The translations under genes and the position numbers were made by a program. A DNA stretch of 64,000 bases from Gammaproteobacteria bacterium DTU037. Lineage in GTDB: Bacteria; Pseudomonadota; Gammaproteobacteria; Pseudomonadales; Pseudomonadaceae. The notes under the pieces are model-generated. The model was not told the origin of the DNA. It ran no database searches and saw only the letters and a program-made list of their open reading frames with translations. The stretch covers positions 1 to 64,000 of the forward strand of contig LFRZ01000055.1 of the NCBI GenBank assembly GCA_001513025.1. Reading direction: 5' to 3'. Every line of letters starts with the position of its first letter. The stretch's first letter is position 1. This document shows positions 48,858 to 58,713 of this stretch, piece by piece.

Positions 48858-49198
48858 GAGGATTGCTCTTTATCAGTTGGGGTGCTGTCTTTAGGTTTGG
48901 TGGTGTCTGCAAAGAGTTTCTCTAGAGGTTTATCACTGAGCATTGTATTGGCTTTATCAGTGGTCTCTTTCAGCATTTTACGCTCTTTTTCCAAAATCCC
49001 TTCGTTATGCAGTTCGCGGCGTATTTCATCCGCCCCCAACTCGCGCTCAACATCTTCTTTTATCGAGTTAAATCCACGTTTGATACGGCCCACCCACAGT
49101 CCTGCGACTCGTGCGGCGACGGGTAAGCGCTCAGGGCCGATGACCAACAGGGCAACGACACCAATCAAAATCAGTTCGGAAAAGCCAATATCAAACAT
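48854..49198 (-). CDS. tatB: Twin-arginine translocase subunit TatB
   Basis: The 114-residue protein has one N-terminal helix ([20 protein letters not shown]) followed by [17 protein letters not shown], the TatB hinge and amphipathic helix. The charged tail (residues 45-114) is long and variable as in the family. TatB with TatC binds substrates. It lies between tatA and tatC. Confidence 0.95.
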   Translation of the reverse strand: MFDIGFSELILIGVVALLVIGPERLPVAARVAGLWVGRIKRGFNSIKEDVERELGADEIRRELHNEGILEKERKMLKETTDKANTMLSDKPLEKLFADTTKPKDSTPTDKEQSS

Positions 49199-49206
49199 GG
49201 ATTAAC

Positions 49207-49443
49207 TCATTTTTTAGAAGAAGGTTCTTCGATATGTTGTGCTGTGGTGTCAAAAGTTTGCCCAGTGGTTTCGGACTTTTGTACCGACTCGGTGGGTTTT
49301 TCTTCACCTGTATCGACTGCTTTGCGAAAGCCTTTAATCGCATCACCTAAGTCAGAACCCACACCTTTCAGGCGTTTGGTACCAAATAAAATGATAACAA
49401 TTGCGAGGATAATCAGTAGTTGCCAAATGCTAATACCGCCCAT
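49207..49443 (-). CDS. tatA: Twin-arginine translocase subunit TatA
   Basis: The 78-residue protein begins [20 protein letters not shown], one membrane helix, then [20 protein letters not shown], the amphipathic helix that forms the pore. The ATG at 49443 is preferred; the longer frame to 49536 runs into the hisE end. It is the first tat gene, eight bases upstream of tatB on the minus strand. Confidence 0.95.
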   Translation of the reverse strand: MGGISIWQLLIILAIVIILFGTKRLKGVGSDLGDAIKGFRKAVDTGEEKPTESVQKSETTGQTFDTTAQHIEEPSSKK

Positions 49444-49468
49444 GATATGTACTCCGTAATGCGAATAG

Positions 49469-49804
49469 TTAAGTGGTTGTGCGCGCTGCTTTTTCTGCAT
49501 GACCCGATAAGCCAAAGCGTCGCTCGAGTTCGTCAAGTACCGCTTGAGGCTCTAAGTTTAAAGCAGATAGCATCACTAAGCTGTGAAACCACAGATCTGC
49601 TGTTTCATAAATAACGTCGTTGCTCTCACCTGAATGGGCTGCATCTTTAGCGGCAAGGATGGTTTCAACCGCTTCTTCGCCAACCTTCTCTAAGATTTTA
49701 TTTAAGCCTTTATGGTGCAGGCTTGCCACGTAGGAGGTGCTGGGCTCGGCGTTTTTACGAGAATCAATGACCTGTGCTACACGGCGCAGAATATCGTCAG
49801 TCAT
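49469..49804 (-). CDS. hisE: Phosphoribosyl-ATP pyrophosphatase
   Basis: HisE does the second step of histidine synthesis (PR-ATP to PR-AMP). The 111-residue helical protein has the MazG-like metal site in [15 protein letters not shown] and [18 protein letters not shown]. It is separate from hisI, as in Pseudomonas, and starts two bases after the hisI stop. Confidence 0.95.
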   Translation of the reverse strand: MTDDILRRVAQVIDSRKNAEPSTSYVASLHHKGLNKILEKVGEEAVETILAAKDAAHSGESNDVIYETADLWFHSLVMLSALNLEPQAVLDELERRFGLSGHAEKAARTTT

Positions 49805-49806
49805 GC

Positions 49807-50196
49807 TTATAAGCCTTGATAAATATCATGTGGATTTTTTATAACGGGTTCGACAACCTGCCATTGACCATCAGTTAATACACGATAAAAACAGCTGTGG
49901 CGACCGGTATGGCAAGCAATATCACCGATTTGTTCAACGCGTAAGATAATAACATCTGCGTCGCAGTCCAGGCGCACTTCGTGAAGTTGCTGAATATGCC
50001 CTGATTCCTCACCTTTACGCCAGAGTTTTTGCCGTGAACGCGACCAATAAATCGCGCGTTGTTCTTTGACGGTCAGTTCTAATGATTCACGGTTAAGCCA
50101 TGCCACCATTAAAACCTTATTGGTCTTATAGTCTTGGGCGATGGCTGGAATCAGACCGTCGCTGTCCCATTTTATTTCGTCTAACCAGTTGCTCAT
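49807..50196 (-). CDS. hisI: Phosphoribosyl-AMP cyclohydrolase
   Basis: HisI opens the adenine ring of PR-AMP in the third step of histidine synthesis. The 129-residue protein has the Zn/Mg motifs [11 protein letters not shown] and [12 protein letters not shown] and the start block [18 protein letters not shown]. It lies directly before hisE, about 50 bases after ubiB. Confidence 0.95.
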   Translation of the reverse strand: MSNWLDEIKWDSDGLIPAIAQDYKTNKVLMVAWLNRESLELTVKEQRAIYWSRSRQKLWRKGEESGHIQQLHEVRLDCDADVIILRVEQIGDIACHTGRHSCFYRVLTDGQWQVVEPVIKNPHDIYQGL

Positions 50197-50248
50197 AGTC
50201 TTCTCAATAACTGTCGTGTGGTTAAGTCTCTAGAAAAGCCGCGTGTTA

Positions 50249-51826
50249 CTAACGACGTAAGACCAAGCTTAGGCCGGTTGCGAGCATTAACCAAGCAGGC
50301 CAAGCGTGTAACTCCAACGCTAACCCCAGTTGTGCGCTAGCCACTAATAATCCGGCGCCTAGTAATCGGTATAACCATAACTGAGGTGGGGCGGGTTGCA
50401 CAGACAGGTTGCTCAGTTTTTCAAAGCCATCACGCGCCATATGGGCTAAGTGTGGCAGCTTTTCAAATTGTTGCTGCAGATTATTTAGCACATGCTTGGG
50501 CATATAGCGTTCACGCATCCAGCGCTCTAAATAGGGTTGTGCAGTGCTCCATAAATCCAGGTCAGGGTAGAGCTGGCGACCTAAACCTTCAATATTTAAT
50601 AAGGTTTTTTGCAGCAAAACCAGTTGCGGCTGCACTTCCATATTAAAACGTCGTGCGGTTTGGAAGAGATTGAGTAATAAGTGACCAAACGAAATTTCTT
50701 TTAAAGGGCGCTCAAAAATCGGTTCACAGACGGTGCGAATCGCTGCTTCAAATTCATTCACTCGCGTATCGCTGGGTACCCAGCCAGAATCGATATGCAA
50801 TTGCGCGACTTTGCGGTAATCACGTTTGAAAAACGCCAATAAATTGCGCGCCAGATAATCTTGGTCTTCTGGCGTAAGCGAACCAATGATGCCGCAGTCG
50901 ATCGCAATATATTGAGGGTCCCACGGTGTATGCGTACTAACAAAAATATTGCCCGGATGCATATCCGCGTGGAAGAAACTATCGCGAAAGACTTGGGTGA
51001 AAAAGATTTCCACGCCGCGCTCGGCAAGTTTTTTCAGATCGGTTCTTTGATCGACTAAGCTGGCCATATCTGTGACAGGAATACCGTAAATACGCTCCAT
51101 CACCAATACTTTGGGACGGCTCCATTGCCAGTAAATCTGCGGTACATAGAGCAGGGGGGAACCACTAAAATTACGACGTAATTGACTGGTATTGGCCGCC
51201 TCACGCAGCAGATCGAGTTCGTCATAAATGGTATTTTCGTAATCGCTGACCACTTCTTTTGGACGCAAGCGGCGCGCATCGGGTGAAGCGCGCTCAGCGA
51301 TACTGGCCAGAGTAAAGAGCCAGGCTATATCTTGCGCAATAATAGGTTTTAAACCTGGACGAATCACCTTAACCACAACATCTTCGCCGGTTTTCAGTTG
51401 CGCAGCGTGCACTTGGGCAATTGAAGCCGAGGCCAATGGGACGCTGGAAAAGCTGCTGAACACCTCGGCAATCGAAGCGCCAAGCTGTTCTTCAATCAAC
51501 TTAATGGCGTGTTCGGATGAAAAGGGCGGCACTTGATCTTGCAGCTTAGCCATTTCATCGGCGATATCTGGCGGTAATAAATCCCGTCGCGTTGAAAGAA
51601 TTTGACCAAACTTAATAAACACGGGGCCTAAGTCTTCCAGGGCTAAACGTAAGGCTTCGCCGCGGCTGAAGCTGTGACTGCGCCGCGGTAAACAACGCCA
51701 GGGCATCAGGAATTTGAGCAGGCGTAAATGCCAGGGCAGCGGCAGAGCAAACAGCAAATCATCGAGGCGATAGCGTATGCTGACACGCAAAATGCGCCAG
51801 AGTCGGCGGATGGCAAGCAGCTTCAT
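50249..51826 (-). CDS. ubiB: UbiB, atypical kinase for ubiquinone synthesis
   Basis: UbiB is an ADCK/COQ8-like ATPase needed to extract ubiquinone precursors from the membrane. The 525-residue protein has the KxGQ motif ([16 protein letters not shown], about 70-85), an Ala-rich ATP loop ([11 protein letters not shown]), the [11 protein letters not shown] catalytic loop and hydrophobic segments at the C-terminus. It overlaps ubiJ by four bases. Confidence 0.96.
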   Translation of the reverse strand: MKLLAIRRLWRILRVSIRYRLDDLLFALPLPWHLRLLKFLMPWRCLPRRSHSFSRGEALRLALEDLGPVFIKFGQILSTRRDLLPPDIADEMAKLQDQVPPFSSEHAIKLIEEQLGASIAEVFSSFSSVPLASASIAQVHAAQLKTGEDVVVKVIRPGLKPIIAQDIAWLFTLASIAERASPDARRLRPKEVVSDYENTIYDELDLLREAANTSQLRRNFSGSPLLYVPQIYWQWSRPKVLVMERIYGIPVTDMASLVDQRTDLKKLAERGVEIFFTQVFRDSFFHADMHPGNIFVSTHTPWDPQYIAIDCGIIGSLTPEDQDYLARNLLAFFKRDYRKVAQLHIDSGWVPSDTRVNEFEAAIRTVCEPIFERPLKEISFGHLLLNLFQTARRFNMEVQPQLVLLQKTLLNIEGLGRQLYPDLDLWSTAQPYLERWMRERYMPKHVLNNLQQQFEKLPHLAHMARDGFEKLSNLSVQPAPPQLWLYRLLGAGLLVASAQLGLALELHAWPAWLMLATGLSLVLRR

Positions 51827-52440
51827 AGAGGCTTTTGGTTCCGTTTCAGTAAGAGCGCGATGCGCGCATCAAGGCGGTCTAAATCAAGTTTAAGCTGGTC
51901 TATATGATTAAAGCAGAGCTGTGCTTCAGTGCTTCCCACCAATACCCGCGACTCTTCCGCCAAATAGTCTGCGGTATTTAAATGCAGGCTGTTGGTTGAC
52001 TCAGTGAGCCAATTATAACGGCTGCGCAAGTGCCCGCTAAGCAGTGCAGTAGGCACGGGACCGAGCCAGCGTGACACTTCATATTCCCAGTCCAATTCAA
52101 GATTTTGTAAAATATCGGCCAATTCCATCAGCAGCGCGCTGTTGCCTTCCAAAGTGACATCGGGGTGATGCAATACCGCGCTTTTATCCGTGCTAGTCAC
52201 CAGTTTGAGCAAGAGTTGGGCTGGCGCGCTGAGGCTGCAGTCGGCCGGTGCGCGCCATTGCTGGGAGACTTGTAGACCGCTATCCAGTGGGATCAGATAG
52301 AGGGTGATGGCTGGAGTGGTGCAGGCAAGCGCAATGACTTTGCCTGCTAAAGGGGCCAGACGTGCTTGCGCGGTGCTGTCTAAACTGAGCACGCGATTAA
52401 CCGCCAGTTCGGCACTGGCTAAAGCGAACTGGGTCAGCAT
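51823..52440 (-). CDS. ubiJ: UbiJ, SCP2-domain accessory factor for ubiquinone synthesis
   Basis: UbiJ binds the hydrophobic intermediates in the soluble Ubi complex. The 205-residue protein has an N-terminal SCP2-like domain (about 15-115) and a C-terminal coiled segment ending [19 protein letters not shown]. The position between ubiE and ubiB is diagnostic. Sequence conservation is low, as usual for UbiJ. Confidence 0.93.
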   Translation of the reverse strand: MLTQFALASAELAVNRVLSLDSTAQARLAPLAGKVIALACTTPAITLYLIPLDSGLQVSQQWRAPADCSLSAPAQLLLKLVTSTDKSAVLHHPDVTLEGNSALLMELADILQNLELDWEYEVSRWLGPVPTALLSGHLRSRYNWLTESTNSLHLNTADYLAEESRVLVGSTEAQLCFNHIDQLKLDLDRLDARIALLLKRNQKPL

Positions 52441-53210
52441 CAGGGTTTGATTCCGCGGTGCAGTGCAACAATACCACCGGTCATATTGTGGAAAGTCACC
52501 CGTTCAAAGCCGGCTTCACTCATCATCGCTTTTAAGGTTTCTTGATCTGGGTGCATGCGAATCGATTCAGCCAGATAGCGGTAGCTGTCGGCATCATCAG
52601 TGATCAGCTTGCCGGCCAGAGGCATAAACTTAAATGAATACGCATCATAAAACTTAGACAGCAATGGGTTGCTCGGTTTGGAGAACTCCAGTACCAGTAA
52701 ACGGCCGCCGGGCTTGAGGACGCGTAGCATTGACCGTAAGGCATCTTCTTTATGGGTGACATTACGCAAACCAAAAGCTATGGTCACCACATCAAAGTGA
52801 TTGTCTGGAAAGGGCAGTTTTTCTGCATCGGCTTGAACAAAGCTAATATTGTTGGCCACGCCTTTGTCGAGCAAGCGATCACGGCCGACTTTTAGCATTG
52901 AGGCGTTGATATCGGCTAATACCACTTCACCGCTGGGGCCCACTAAGCTGGAAAACTTACGCGCCAAATCACCGGTACCACCGGCAATATCGAGCACTGT
53001 ATTACCACGGCGTACGCCGGACAACTCAATGGTGAAACGCTTCCACAAGCGGTGCATACCACCAGACAGCACGTCATTCATGATGTCGTAACGCGCGGCG
53101 ACTGAGTGAAATACCTCGGCTACTTTTTCGGCTTTTTTGCTTTCAGGCACATTTTCAAAGCCGAAGTGAGTGGTTTTCTCGTTGGCATTGGCTTGATCTG
53201 GATTGCTCAT
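52440..53210 (-). CDS. ubiE: UbiE/MenG, C-methyltransferase for ubiquinone
   Basis: The 256-residue SAM-dependent enzyme methylates the quinone ring. SAM motifs are [12 protein letters not shown] (about 75-86) and the post-motif block [15 protein letters not shown]. The end [20 protein letters not shown] is the family signature. It heads the series ubiE-ubiJ-ubiB-hisI-hisE-tatA-tatB-tatC-rsmE, with ubiJ starting in the stop codon. It is divergent from the small PHA-region gene. Confidence 0.97.
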   Translation of the reverse strand: MSNPDQANANEKTTHFGFENVPESKKAEKVAEVFHSVAARYDIMNDVLSGGMHRLWKRFTIELSGVRRGNTVLDIAGGTGDLARKFSSLVGPSGEVVLADINASMLKVGRDRLLDKGVANNISFVQADAEKLPFPDNHFDVVTIAFGLRNVTHKEDALRSMLRVLKPGGRLLVLEFSKPSNPLLSKFYDAYSFKFMPLAGKLITDDADSYRYLAESIRMHPDQETLKAMMSEAGFERVTFHNMTGGIVALHRGIKP

Positions 53211-53349
53211 AAAACTTCACCTTAGACAGATTACCGAGCATTCTAATACCCACAGCGCAGTTTGTCTTGACGCTGGACAGATTAGCGCCAATATCCTCGG
53301 TACAATGTGTGTCGATTGATGTTTTTAGGTCATCCTTGAGGAGTGTCAT

Positions 53350-53625
53350 ATGAGTAGAATTGTAGTGGAGCGGCAACATCGCTTAGGTCGTGAGGGTGCG
53401 CGGGCTCAGGCGCAGCACTTGGCTGAGCGTCTGGCTAAGCAATATGACGTCAGTTATCGCTGGGTGGGTGACACCTTAGAGTTTCGCCGTACCGGTGCAG
53501 AAGGTTCAATCGCCGTGGATGACAGCAATGTCTGCGTCAAACTGAAGCTGGGTTTATTGCTATCAGCGCTCAGCGGCAGCATTAAGCGTGAAATTGAAGA
53601 CGCATTAGATAAACAACTGGGGTAA
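53350..53625 (+). CDS. PHA-granule-region small protein (PHA_gran_rgn family)
   Basis: The 91-residue protein (MSRIVVERQHRLGREGARAQ; C-terminal SGSIKREIEDALDKQLG) matches the small protein that in Pseudomonas lies between ubiE and the polyhydroxyalkanoate cluster. The family is named for that location; its function is not known. GAGGAG precedes the ATG. Here the pha genes are absent: the next gene is DUF971 after only 87 bases. Confidence 0.85.
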   Translation: MSRIVVERQHRLGREGARAQAQHLAERLAKQYDVSYRWVGDTLEFRRTGAEGSIAVDDSNVCVKLKLGLLLSALSGSIKREIEDALDKQLG

Positions 53626-53712
53626 AGCCTGTGGTATTCAAAACAGCCGAACTAAGCCGCGCAGTGGCAGAAAACCAGGCGCGGGGCATTGATGGCTAGG
53701 TATTGGCTGTGT

Positions 53713-54087
53713 TTAAAGCATTAAGCGCACCGCTGACTCATTGGGATCACGCGAACGGCCTGCGGCACTGAGTTGATCTAAGTAGTCTTGCCATAGTGTG
53801 CTGTATTGCGCGCCCAATTGTTGGAGATAGGTCCAGGTATATAAACCGCTGTCATGACCGTCATCGAAGGTCAGTTTCAGTGCGTAATTACCGGCCGGCT
53901 GCACTTGGGTCAGGGCAACATTGAGCTTGCCGTACTGCAGGATGGGTTTGCCATGTCCTTGTACTTCAGCGGAAGGCGAAAGCACGCGCAAAAACTCAGC
54001 GGGCAAAACAAATTGCTCGCCGTTGGCATAGCCGAGTTCGAGGGTTTTTGAGCTTTTGTTGAGTTTAATACGCGTAGGGATATGCAT
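53713..54087 (-). CDS. DUF971-domain protein
   Basis: The domain matches the N-terminal part of gamma-butyrobetaine hydroxylase-like proteins and some iron-sulfur assembly factors. Key features are KTLELGYANGEQFVLPAEFLR (cited by ends) and the FDDGHDSGLYTWTYLQQLG block with conserved Asp, Gly and Trp. The ATG at 54087 gives 124 residues; a GTG at 54129 is possible but badly spaced from its G-rich tract. It lies beside hslU on the same strand, as in Pseudomonas. The exact function is unknown. Confidence 0.85.
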   Translation of the reverse strand: MHIPTRIKLNKSSKTLELGYANGEQFVLPAEFLRVLSPSAEVQGHGKPILQYGKLNVALTQVQPAGNYALKLTFDDGHDSGLYTWTYLQQLGAQYSTLWQDYLDQLSAAGRSRDPNESAVRLML

Positions 54088-54148
54088 CTTGATCTCGCTG
54101 TAGGACCGAGGGGGCGCGTTGAAATACACGCTCCCCCCACTGATGGGT

Positions 54149-55486
54149 TTATAAAATATAGCGCGATAGATCTTCGTCTTTGGCCAGTTCGCCTAGATGC
54201 AGATCAACATAGGCCGCATCAATGGCTAAAGGGTTGACGCTGTATTGTTCTGCCAACTCTGCCGCATCAAAAGAGATCTCTTCCAGTAAGCGCTCCAGCA
54301 AGGTATGCAAGCGACGCGCACCGATATTCTCAATTTTCTCATTGACCTGCCAGGCAATCTCAGCAATCCGCGCAATACCTGACTCAGTGAACTGGATATT
54401 CAGACCTTCGGTGGCCAGCAAGGCAACATATTGCTCAGTCAGCGAAGCATCAGGCTCGCTCAGGATACGTTTAAAGTCATCTGGGGTCAGCGCTTTAAGC
54501 TCAACACGGATGGGTAAACGGCCTTGCAACTCGGGGACTAGATCGCTGGGTTTGCTCAGATGGAAGGCGCCTGAGGCAATAAATAGAATATGGTCAGTTT
54601 TGACCATGCCCAGCTTAGTGTTGACGGTACAGCCCTCAATCAGTGGCAGTAAATCGCGTTGTACACCTTCACGGGAGACATCGGCACCACCGGTATTACC
54701 GCGTTTAGCAATCTTATCGATTTCATCAAGGAAGACGATACCGTGCTGCTCAACCGCTTCTAGTGCGCGCACTTTGATGTCTTCTTCGTTAACCAAGTTG
54801 GCGGCTTCTTCATCGCGAATCAGCTTCATGGCATCAGCCACGCGCAGTTTGCGACTCTTGGTTTTGCCTTTGTGCATACCAGAAAATAAACTTTGCAGCT
54901 GGCTGGTCATTTCTTCCATGCCCGGCGGGGTCATGATTTCCACGCCTGCTGGTGCTTCGGCGACATGGATGTCAATTTCCTTCTCGTCCAACTGACCTTC
55001 GCGCAAACGCTTACGGAATAACTGACGAGTGCTGGAGTCGGGACGTTCGAGGGTTTCGTCAGTCCCTGATCGAGCCGGTGGCAATAAAGCATCAAGAATA
55101 CGCTCTTCCGCGGCGTCTTCGGCACGGCTGCGCAGGCCTTTCATTTCTTGCTCGCGCAGCATTTTGACTGCAGCATCCGCTAAGTCGCGAATAATCGACT
55201 CAACATCTCGGCCGACATAGCCGACTTCAGTGAACTTAGTCGCTTCCACTTTAATAAAAGGCGCATTCACCAGCTTGGCCAGACGGCGGGCAATTTCAGT
55301 TTTACCGACACCGGTTGGGCCAATCATTAAAATATTTTTTGGGGTGACTTCATTGCGCAGTTCAGCGGATAACTGCATGCGTCTCCAGCGGTTGCGCAGG
55401 GCAATCGCGACGGCACGCTTGGCATCATCTTGGCCAACGATATGGCGATTAAGCTCATGCACAATTTCACGGGGTGTCATGGACAT
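54149..55486 (-). CDS. hslU: HslU, ATPase of the HslUV protease
   Basis: HslU unfolds proteins and feeds them to HslV. The 445-residue AAA+ protein has Walker [10 protein letters not shown] (56-64), Walker [11 protein letters not shown], the I-domain (about 105-240), the pore loop (GYVGRD) and the C-terminal hook DLSRYIL, which inserts into HslV. The gene starts 19 bases after hslV; they form one unit. Confidence 0.97.
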   Translation of the reverse strand: MSMTPREIVHELNRHIVGQDDAKRAVAIALRNRWRRMQLSAELRNEVTPKNILMIGPTGVGKTEIARRLAKLVNAPFIKVEATKFTEVGYVGRDVESIIRDLADAAVKMLREQEMKGLRSRAEDAAEERILDALLPPARSGTDETLERPDSSTRQLFRKRLREGQLDEKEIDIHVAEAPAGVEIMTPPGMEEMTSQLQSLFSGMHKGKTKSRKLRVADAMKLIRDEEAANLVNEEDIKVRALEAVEQHGIVFLDEIDKIAKRGNTGGADVSREGVQRDLLPLIEGCTVNTKLGMVKTDHILFIASGAFHLSKPSDLVPELQGRLPIRVELKALTPDDFKRILSEPDASLTEQYVALLATEGLNIQFTESGIARIAEIAWQVNEKIENIGARRLHTLLERLLEEISFDAAELAEQYSVNPLAIDAAYVDLHLGELAKDEDLSRYIL

Positions 55487-55505
55487 AGTGGTCTCCGAGG
55501 TGCGC

Positions 55506-56036
55506 TTAAATAGCGCTATCCTGCTCTTCGATGGTCAAGTTTTGGTTGGTAAAGACACAAATTGAACCGGCAATGTGTAACGCTTTTTCAGCGATTTCGC
55601 GGGCTGAAAGCTCTGTATTTTCTAATAGCGCCATGGCTGCTGCTTGGGCAAAACCACCGCCAGAACCCATGGCAATCAGGCCATGTTCTGGCTCCACCAC
55701 ATCGCCATTACCGGTAATAATCAAAGACGCATCTTTGTTGGCCACTGCCAGCATGGCTTCGAGGCGGCTCAGTGAGCGATCGGTCCGCCAATCTTTGGCT
55801 AACTCAACGGCGGCACGCACCAGATGACCTTGGTGTTTTTCCAGCTGAGCTTCAAAGCGCTCAAATAAGGTAAAAGCATCGGCTGTGGCACCGGCAAAAC
55901 CGGCTAACACTTCACCGTTATATAAGCGGCGAACTTTTTTAGCATTGCCTTTCATAACGGTATTGCCAAGGGATACTTGACCGTCACCACCCATAACGAC
56001 TTTACCGTTGCGACGAACTGAAACAATTGTGGTCAA
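55506..56036 (-). CDS. hslV: HslV, threonine peptidase of the HslUV protease
   Basis: The 176-residue subunit is a proteasome-like Thr peptidase. The catalytic Thr must follow the initiator residue; here [20 protein letters not shown] follows a TTG codon at 56036, with GGAG upstream, so TTG is taken as the start. The ATG-like frame from 56066 would put ten residues before the Thr and is unlikely. [14 protein letters not shown] is also conserved. It forms a unit with hslU. Confidence 0.94.
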   Translation of the reverse strand: MTTIVSVRRNGKVVMGGDGQVSLGNTVMKGNAKKVRRLYNGEVLAGFAGATADAFTLFERFEAQLEKHQGHLVRAAVELAKDWRTDRSLSRLEAMLAVANKDASLIITGNGDVVEPEHGLIAMGSGGGFAQAAAMALLENTELSAREIAEKALHIAGSICVFTNQNLTIEEQDSAI

Positions 56037-56201
56037 GGGACATTCTCCACGCTGATGGGTATACACCCGGATTATTAACAGATGGGGGTGGCATGCGCAG
56101 GCTTCAAGGGTTGTTATTGAAAAACCTGGGCATAGCGCCCGAATCGAGCCCTAGACGGGCTCAATGAGGAAATAACACTGTAGTTTGGGGTAGGCTTGGG
56201 C

Positions 56202-56867
56202 TTATGGGCCCTTGCGTTGTTGCAGTAGTAAATTATGAAAACCATTGTTAGCCAGTTGCTTTTGCGCACCGGCCAGTTGCTCGCGACTGACAAAAGGGCC
56301 GACCAGCACACGATGCCAGGTTTTGTCGGCGACTTGACCTGATTCAATCTGCACGTTTTGGCCACTAAGGAGCAGTTGTGCGCGCACACTGTCAGCTTTG
56401 GAGCGCTCAGTGAACGAGCCCGCCTGCAGGTAAAACTGGGTTTTAGTTTCTTTTTTGACCACAGGCGCCGGTGGCGTTTTGCCATCGAGTATCGCTTGAG
56501 CGCGGACTGCATCGGCTTTTTTCGTCGCTGCGACTTCGGTTTTAGTTGGTGGCGGTGGCGATTTTTCCGGCAATGCCTCAGGTGGCACTATCACTTCTGA
56601 TTCAGATAGCAAGGTATAAAACTCAAACTTAGGTTTGTTAACGCTGCTGTCTTTTTTTACTTGCGATGCAGTGACAGTTTTCTCGGCGACGGATGTATCA
56701 CGTTTGATTCCATCATCCCCAGGTTCTAGAGTAAATAAGGACATGGCAAAAATACCCACGATCAATCCCGCGGCCACCCAAATTAAAGGATGAATCGGTT
56801 TTGACGCAGCGACGCTTTGCGTGCGGCTGGCGCCTCTTTTCGGCGCAGCTTTTTTACGAGCAGCCAT
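56202..56867 (-). CDS. SPOR-domain membrane protein (FtsN-like)
   Basis: The 221-residue protein has a basic N-terminus (KKAAPKRGASR), one helix (about 26-48, LIWVAAGLIVGIFAMSLFTL), a Pro/Lys/Thr-rich periplasmic linker and a C-terminal SPOR domain (about 145-221, starting FYLQAGSFTERSKADSVRAQ). SPOR domains bind denuded peptidoglycan at division sites, and this arrangement is that of FtsN. It starts directly at the argS stop codon. Confidence 0.88.
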   Translation of the reverse strand: MAARKKAAPKRGASRTQSVAASKPIHPLIWVAAGLIVGIFAMSLFTLEPGDDGIKRDTSVAEKTVTASQVKKDSSVNKPKFEFYTLLSESEVIVPPEALPEKSPPPPTKTEVAATKKADAVRAQAILDGKTPPAPVVKKETKTQFYLQAGSFTERSKADSVRAQLLLSGQNVQIESGQVADKTWHRVLVGPFVSREQLAGAQKQLANNGFHNLLLQQRKGP

Positions 56868-58610
56868 TTACATACGCTCCAACGTCTTTAAACCGAGTAG
56901 CTCAAGGCCGTGTTTAAGGGTGCGCCCCGTGAGTGCGGCAAGGCGTAAACGGCTGCTGCGGGTGGCTTCATCCTCAGCGGATAAGATCGGGCAGTGCTCA
57001 TAAAAGCTGGAGAATTGACCTGCCAGTTCATATAAGTAGGTGCAGAGAATATGCGGTGTGCCTTTGTCGGCAATGTTGTAGAGCACTTCACTGAAGCGCT
57101 GCAGCGTTGCCGCTAGGGTTTGCTCAGCGTCACTGTCTAATAGGATGCGGCCAGGGAGTTCGCCATTCATATCCAAGTCTGTGCGTCTAAATACGCTGGC
57201 AACACGGGTGTAGGCATAGAGTAAATAGGGAGCAGTATTGCCTTCAAAACTGAGCATCTGCTCAAAGTTAAAGCAGTAATCGCTGCTGCGGTGTTTGCTT
57301 AAGTCCGCATATTTAACCGCGCCGATGCCGACGGCTTGGGCAATGCTGTGCAGCTCACTTTCGGCAAGCTCGGGGTTCTTTTCTTTCACTAGAGCATAGG
57401 CGCGTTGCTCGGCTTCATTGAGCAAATCTACTAGTTTTACGGTGCCGCCATCACGGGTTTTAAAGGGACGGCCATCGGCACCGTTCATGGTACCAAAGCC
57501 CATATGCTCTAACTGCATCTGCGGGCTGACAAACTCAGCGCGGCGCGCCACGGCAAAGACCATTTGGAAATGCAGGGCTTGGCGTTGATCAACGAAATAT
57601 AGGGCGCGATCAGCTTTTAGCGTGTGGCTACGGTAGCGCATGGCCGCCAAATCTGTGGTGGCATATAAATAACCGCCATCGGCTTTTTGGATAATAACTG
57701 GCAGCGGATTGTTTTCAGCGTTTTTAAATTCATCTAAAAATACACACTGGGCACCATTGCTTTCGATGAGCAGGCCTTTGTCGCGTAGGCTGTCGACAAT
57801 ATTGGCTAAGTCCGCATTGTATGAGCTTTCACCGCGCACATCCTCCATGCTCAGTTTGACCCCAAGACGGTCGTAGAGCTCTTGGCAGTGGCTTAGAGAA
57901 ACGCTGTTGAACTGTTGCCATAAGCGCAAGCATTCAGGGTCACCGGCTTGTAGTTTCACTACTAAACCACGGGCGCGCTCAGCAAATTCAGCTGATTCAT
58001 CAAAGCGCTGCTTGGAGGCGCGGTAAAATTCTTCTAAATCCGAGAGTTGGGTTTCTTGTGCGCTGGGGTTTTCTTGCAGATAGGCCAAGAGCATGCCGAA
58101 CTGAGTACCCCAGTCGCCGACATGGTTTTGACGAATCACATCGTGACCTAAAAACTCTAACACCCGCGCTACGGCATCACCAATAATGGTTGAGCGCAAA
58201 TGACCCACATGCATCTCTTTGGCCAGATTGGGTGAAGATAAATCCACCACCACTCGCTGTGCCGGTTGCTGCTCGGGCACGCCAATTTGGCTATCGCTTA
58301 AAGCGGCATCTAAACGCTGCGCCAGTGCCGCATGGTTTTGGAAAAAGTTTAGAAAGCCTGGGCCAGCAATGGCCACTTGGCTGACTTGCGCATCGGCCGG
58401 CAGGGCTTTAATCAGCAGCTCAGCTAAATCACGTGGCTTCATTTTTGCCGGTTTAGCCAACATCATGGCGATATTACTGGCAAAGTCACCGTGGGTTTTA
58501 TCCCGCGTATTTTCGACTTGAATAGTGGCAGACAGTCCTTCGGGAAGGATGCCTTCGCTGGTCAGTTGATTGACTGCGTGCTGAATCAGGGTGCGGATAC
58601 TGTCTTTCAT
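56868..58610 (-). CDS. argS: Arginyl-tRNA synthetase
   Basis: ArgS charges tRNA-Arg. The 580-residue class I enzyme has the HIGH motif as HVGH in [16 protein letters not shown] (about 125-140), the N-terminal Add-1 domain (about 1-110) that binds the tRNA D-loop, and the helical anticodon domain at the C-terminus, ending LGLKTLERM. The KMSK site is not canonical, as in many ArgRS. It is immediately followed by the SPOR gene, with priA upstream on the same strand. Confidence 0.97.
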   Translation of the reverse strand: MKDSIRTLIQHAVNQLTSEGILPEGLSATIQVENTRDKTHGDFASNIAMMLAKPAKMKPRDLAELLIKALPADAQVSQVAIAGPGFLNFFQNHAALAQRLDAALSDSQIGVPEQQPAQRVVVDLSSPNLAKEMHVGHLRSTIIGDAVARVLEFLGHDVIRQNHVGDWGTQFGMLLAYLQENPSAQETQLSDLEEFYRASKQRFDESAEFAERARGLVVKLQAGDPECLRLWQQFNSVSLSHCQELYDRLGVKLSMEDVRGESSYNADLANIVDSLRDKGLLIESNGAQCVFLDEFKNAENNPLPVIIQKADGGYLYATTDLAAMRYRSHTLKADRALYFVDQRQALHFQMVFAVARRAEFVSPQMQLEHMGFGTMNGADGRPFKTRDGGTVKLVDLLNEAEQRAYALVKEKNPELAESELHSIAQAVGIGAVKYADLSKHRSSDYCFNFEQMLSFEGNTAPYLLYAYTRVASVFRRTDLDMNGELPGRILLDSDAEQTLAATLQRFSEVLYNIADKGTPHILCTYLYELAGQFSSFYEHCPILSAEDEATRSSRLRLAALTGRTLKHGLELLGLKTLERM

Positions 58611-58713
58611 AATTTCTCTTAACGAAGGCGAGTCGCGAATGATCGCTGAATAAATGATCTATTATCGACGCCCGAGGCCCAGGCTTCAAGCGGCAAGGCT
58701 GATCTGGCGCGCT

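Noticed and set aside
53631-53699. Short GTG-started frame of 22 codons in the former pha locus
   Set aside because: No similarity to any pha protein and no clear ribosome-binding site.
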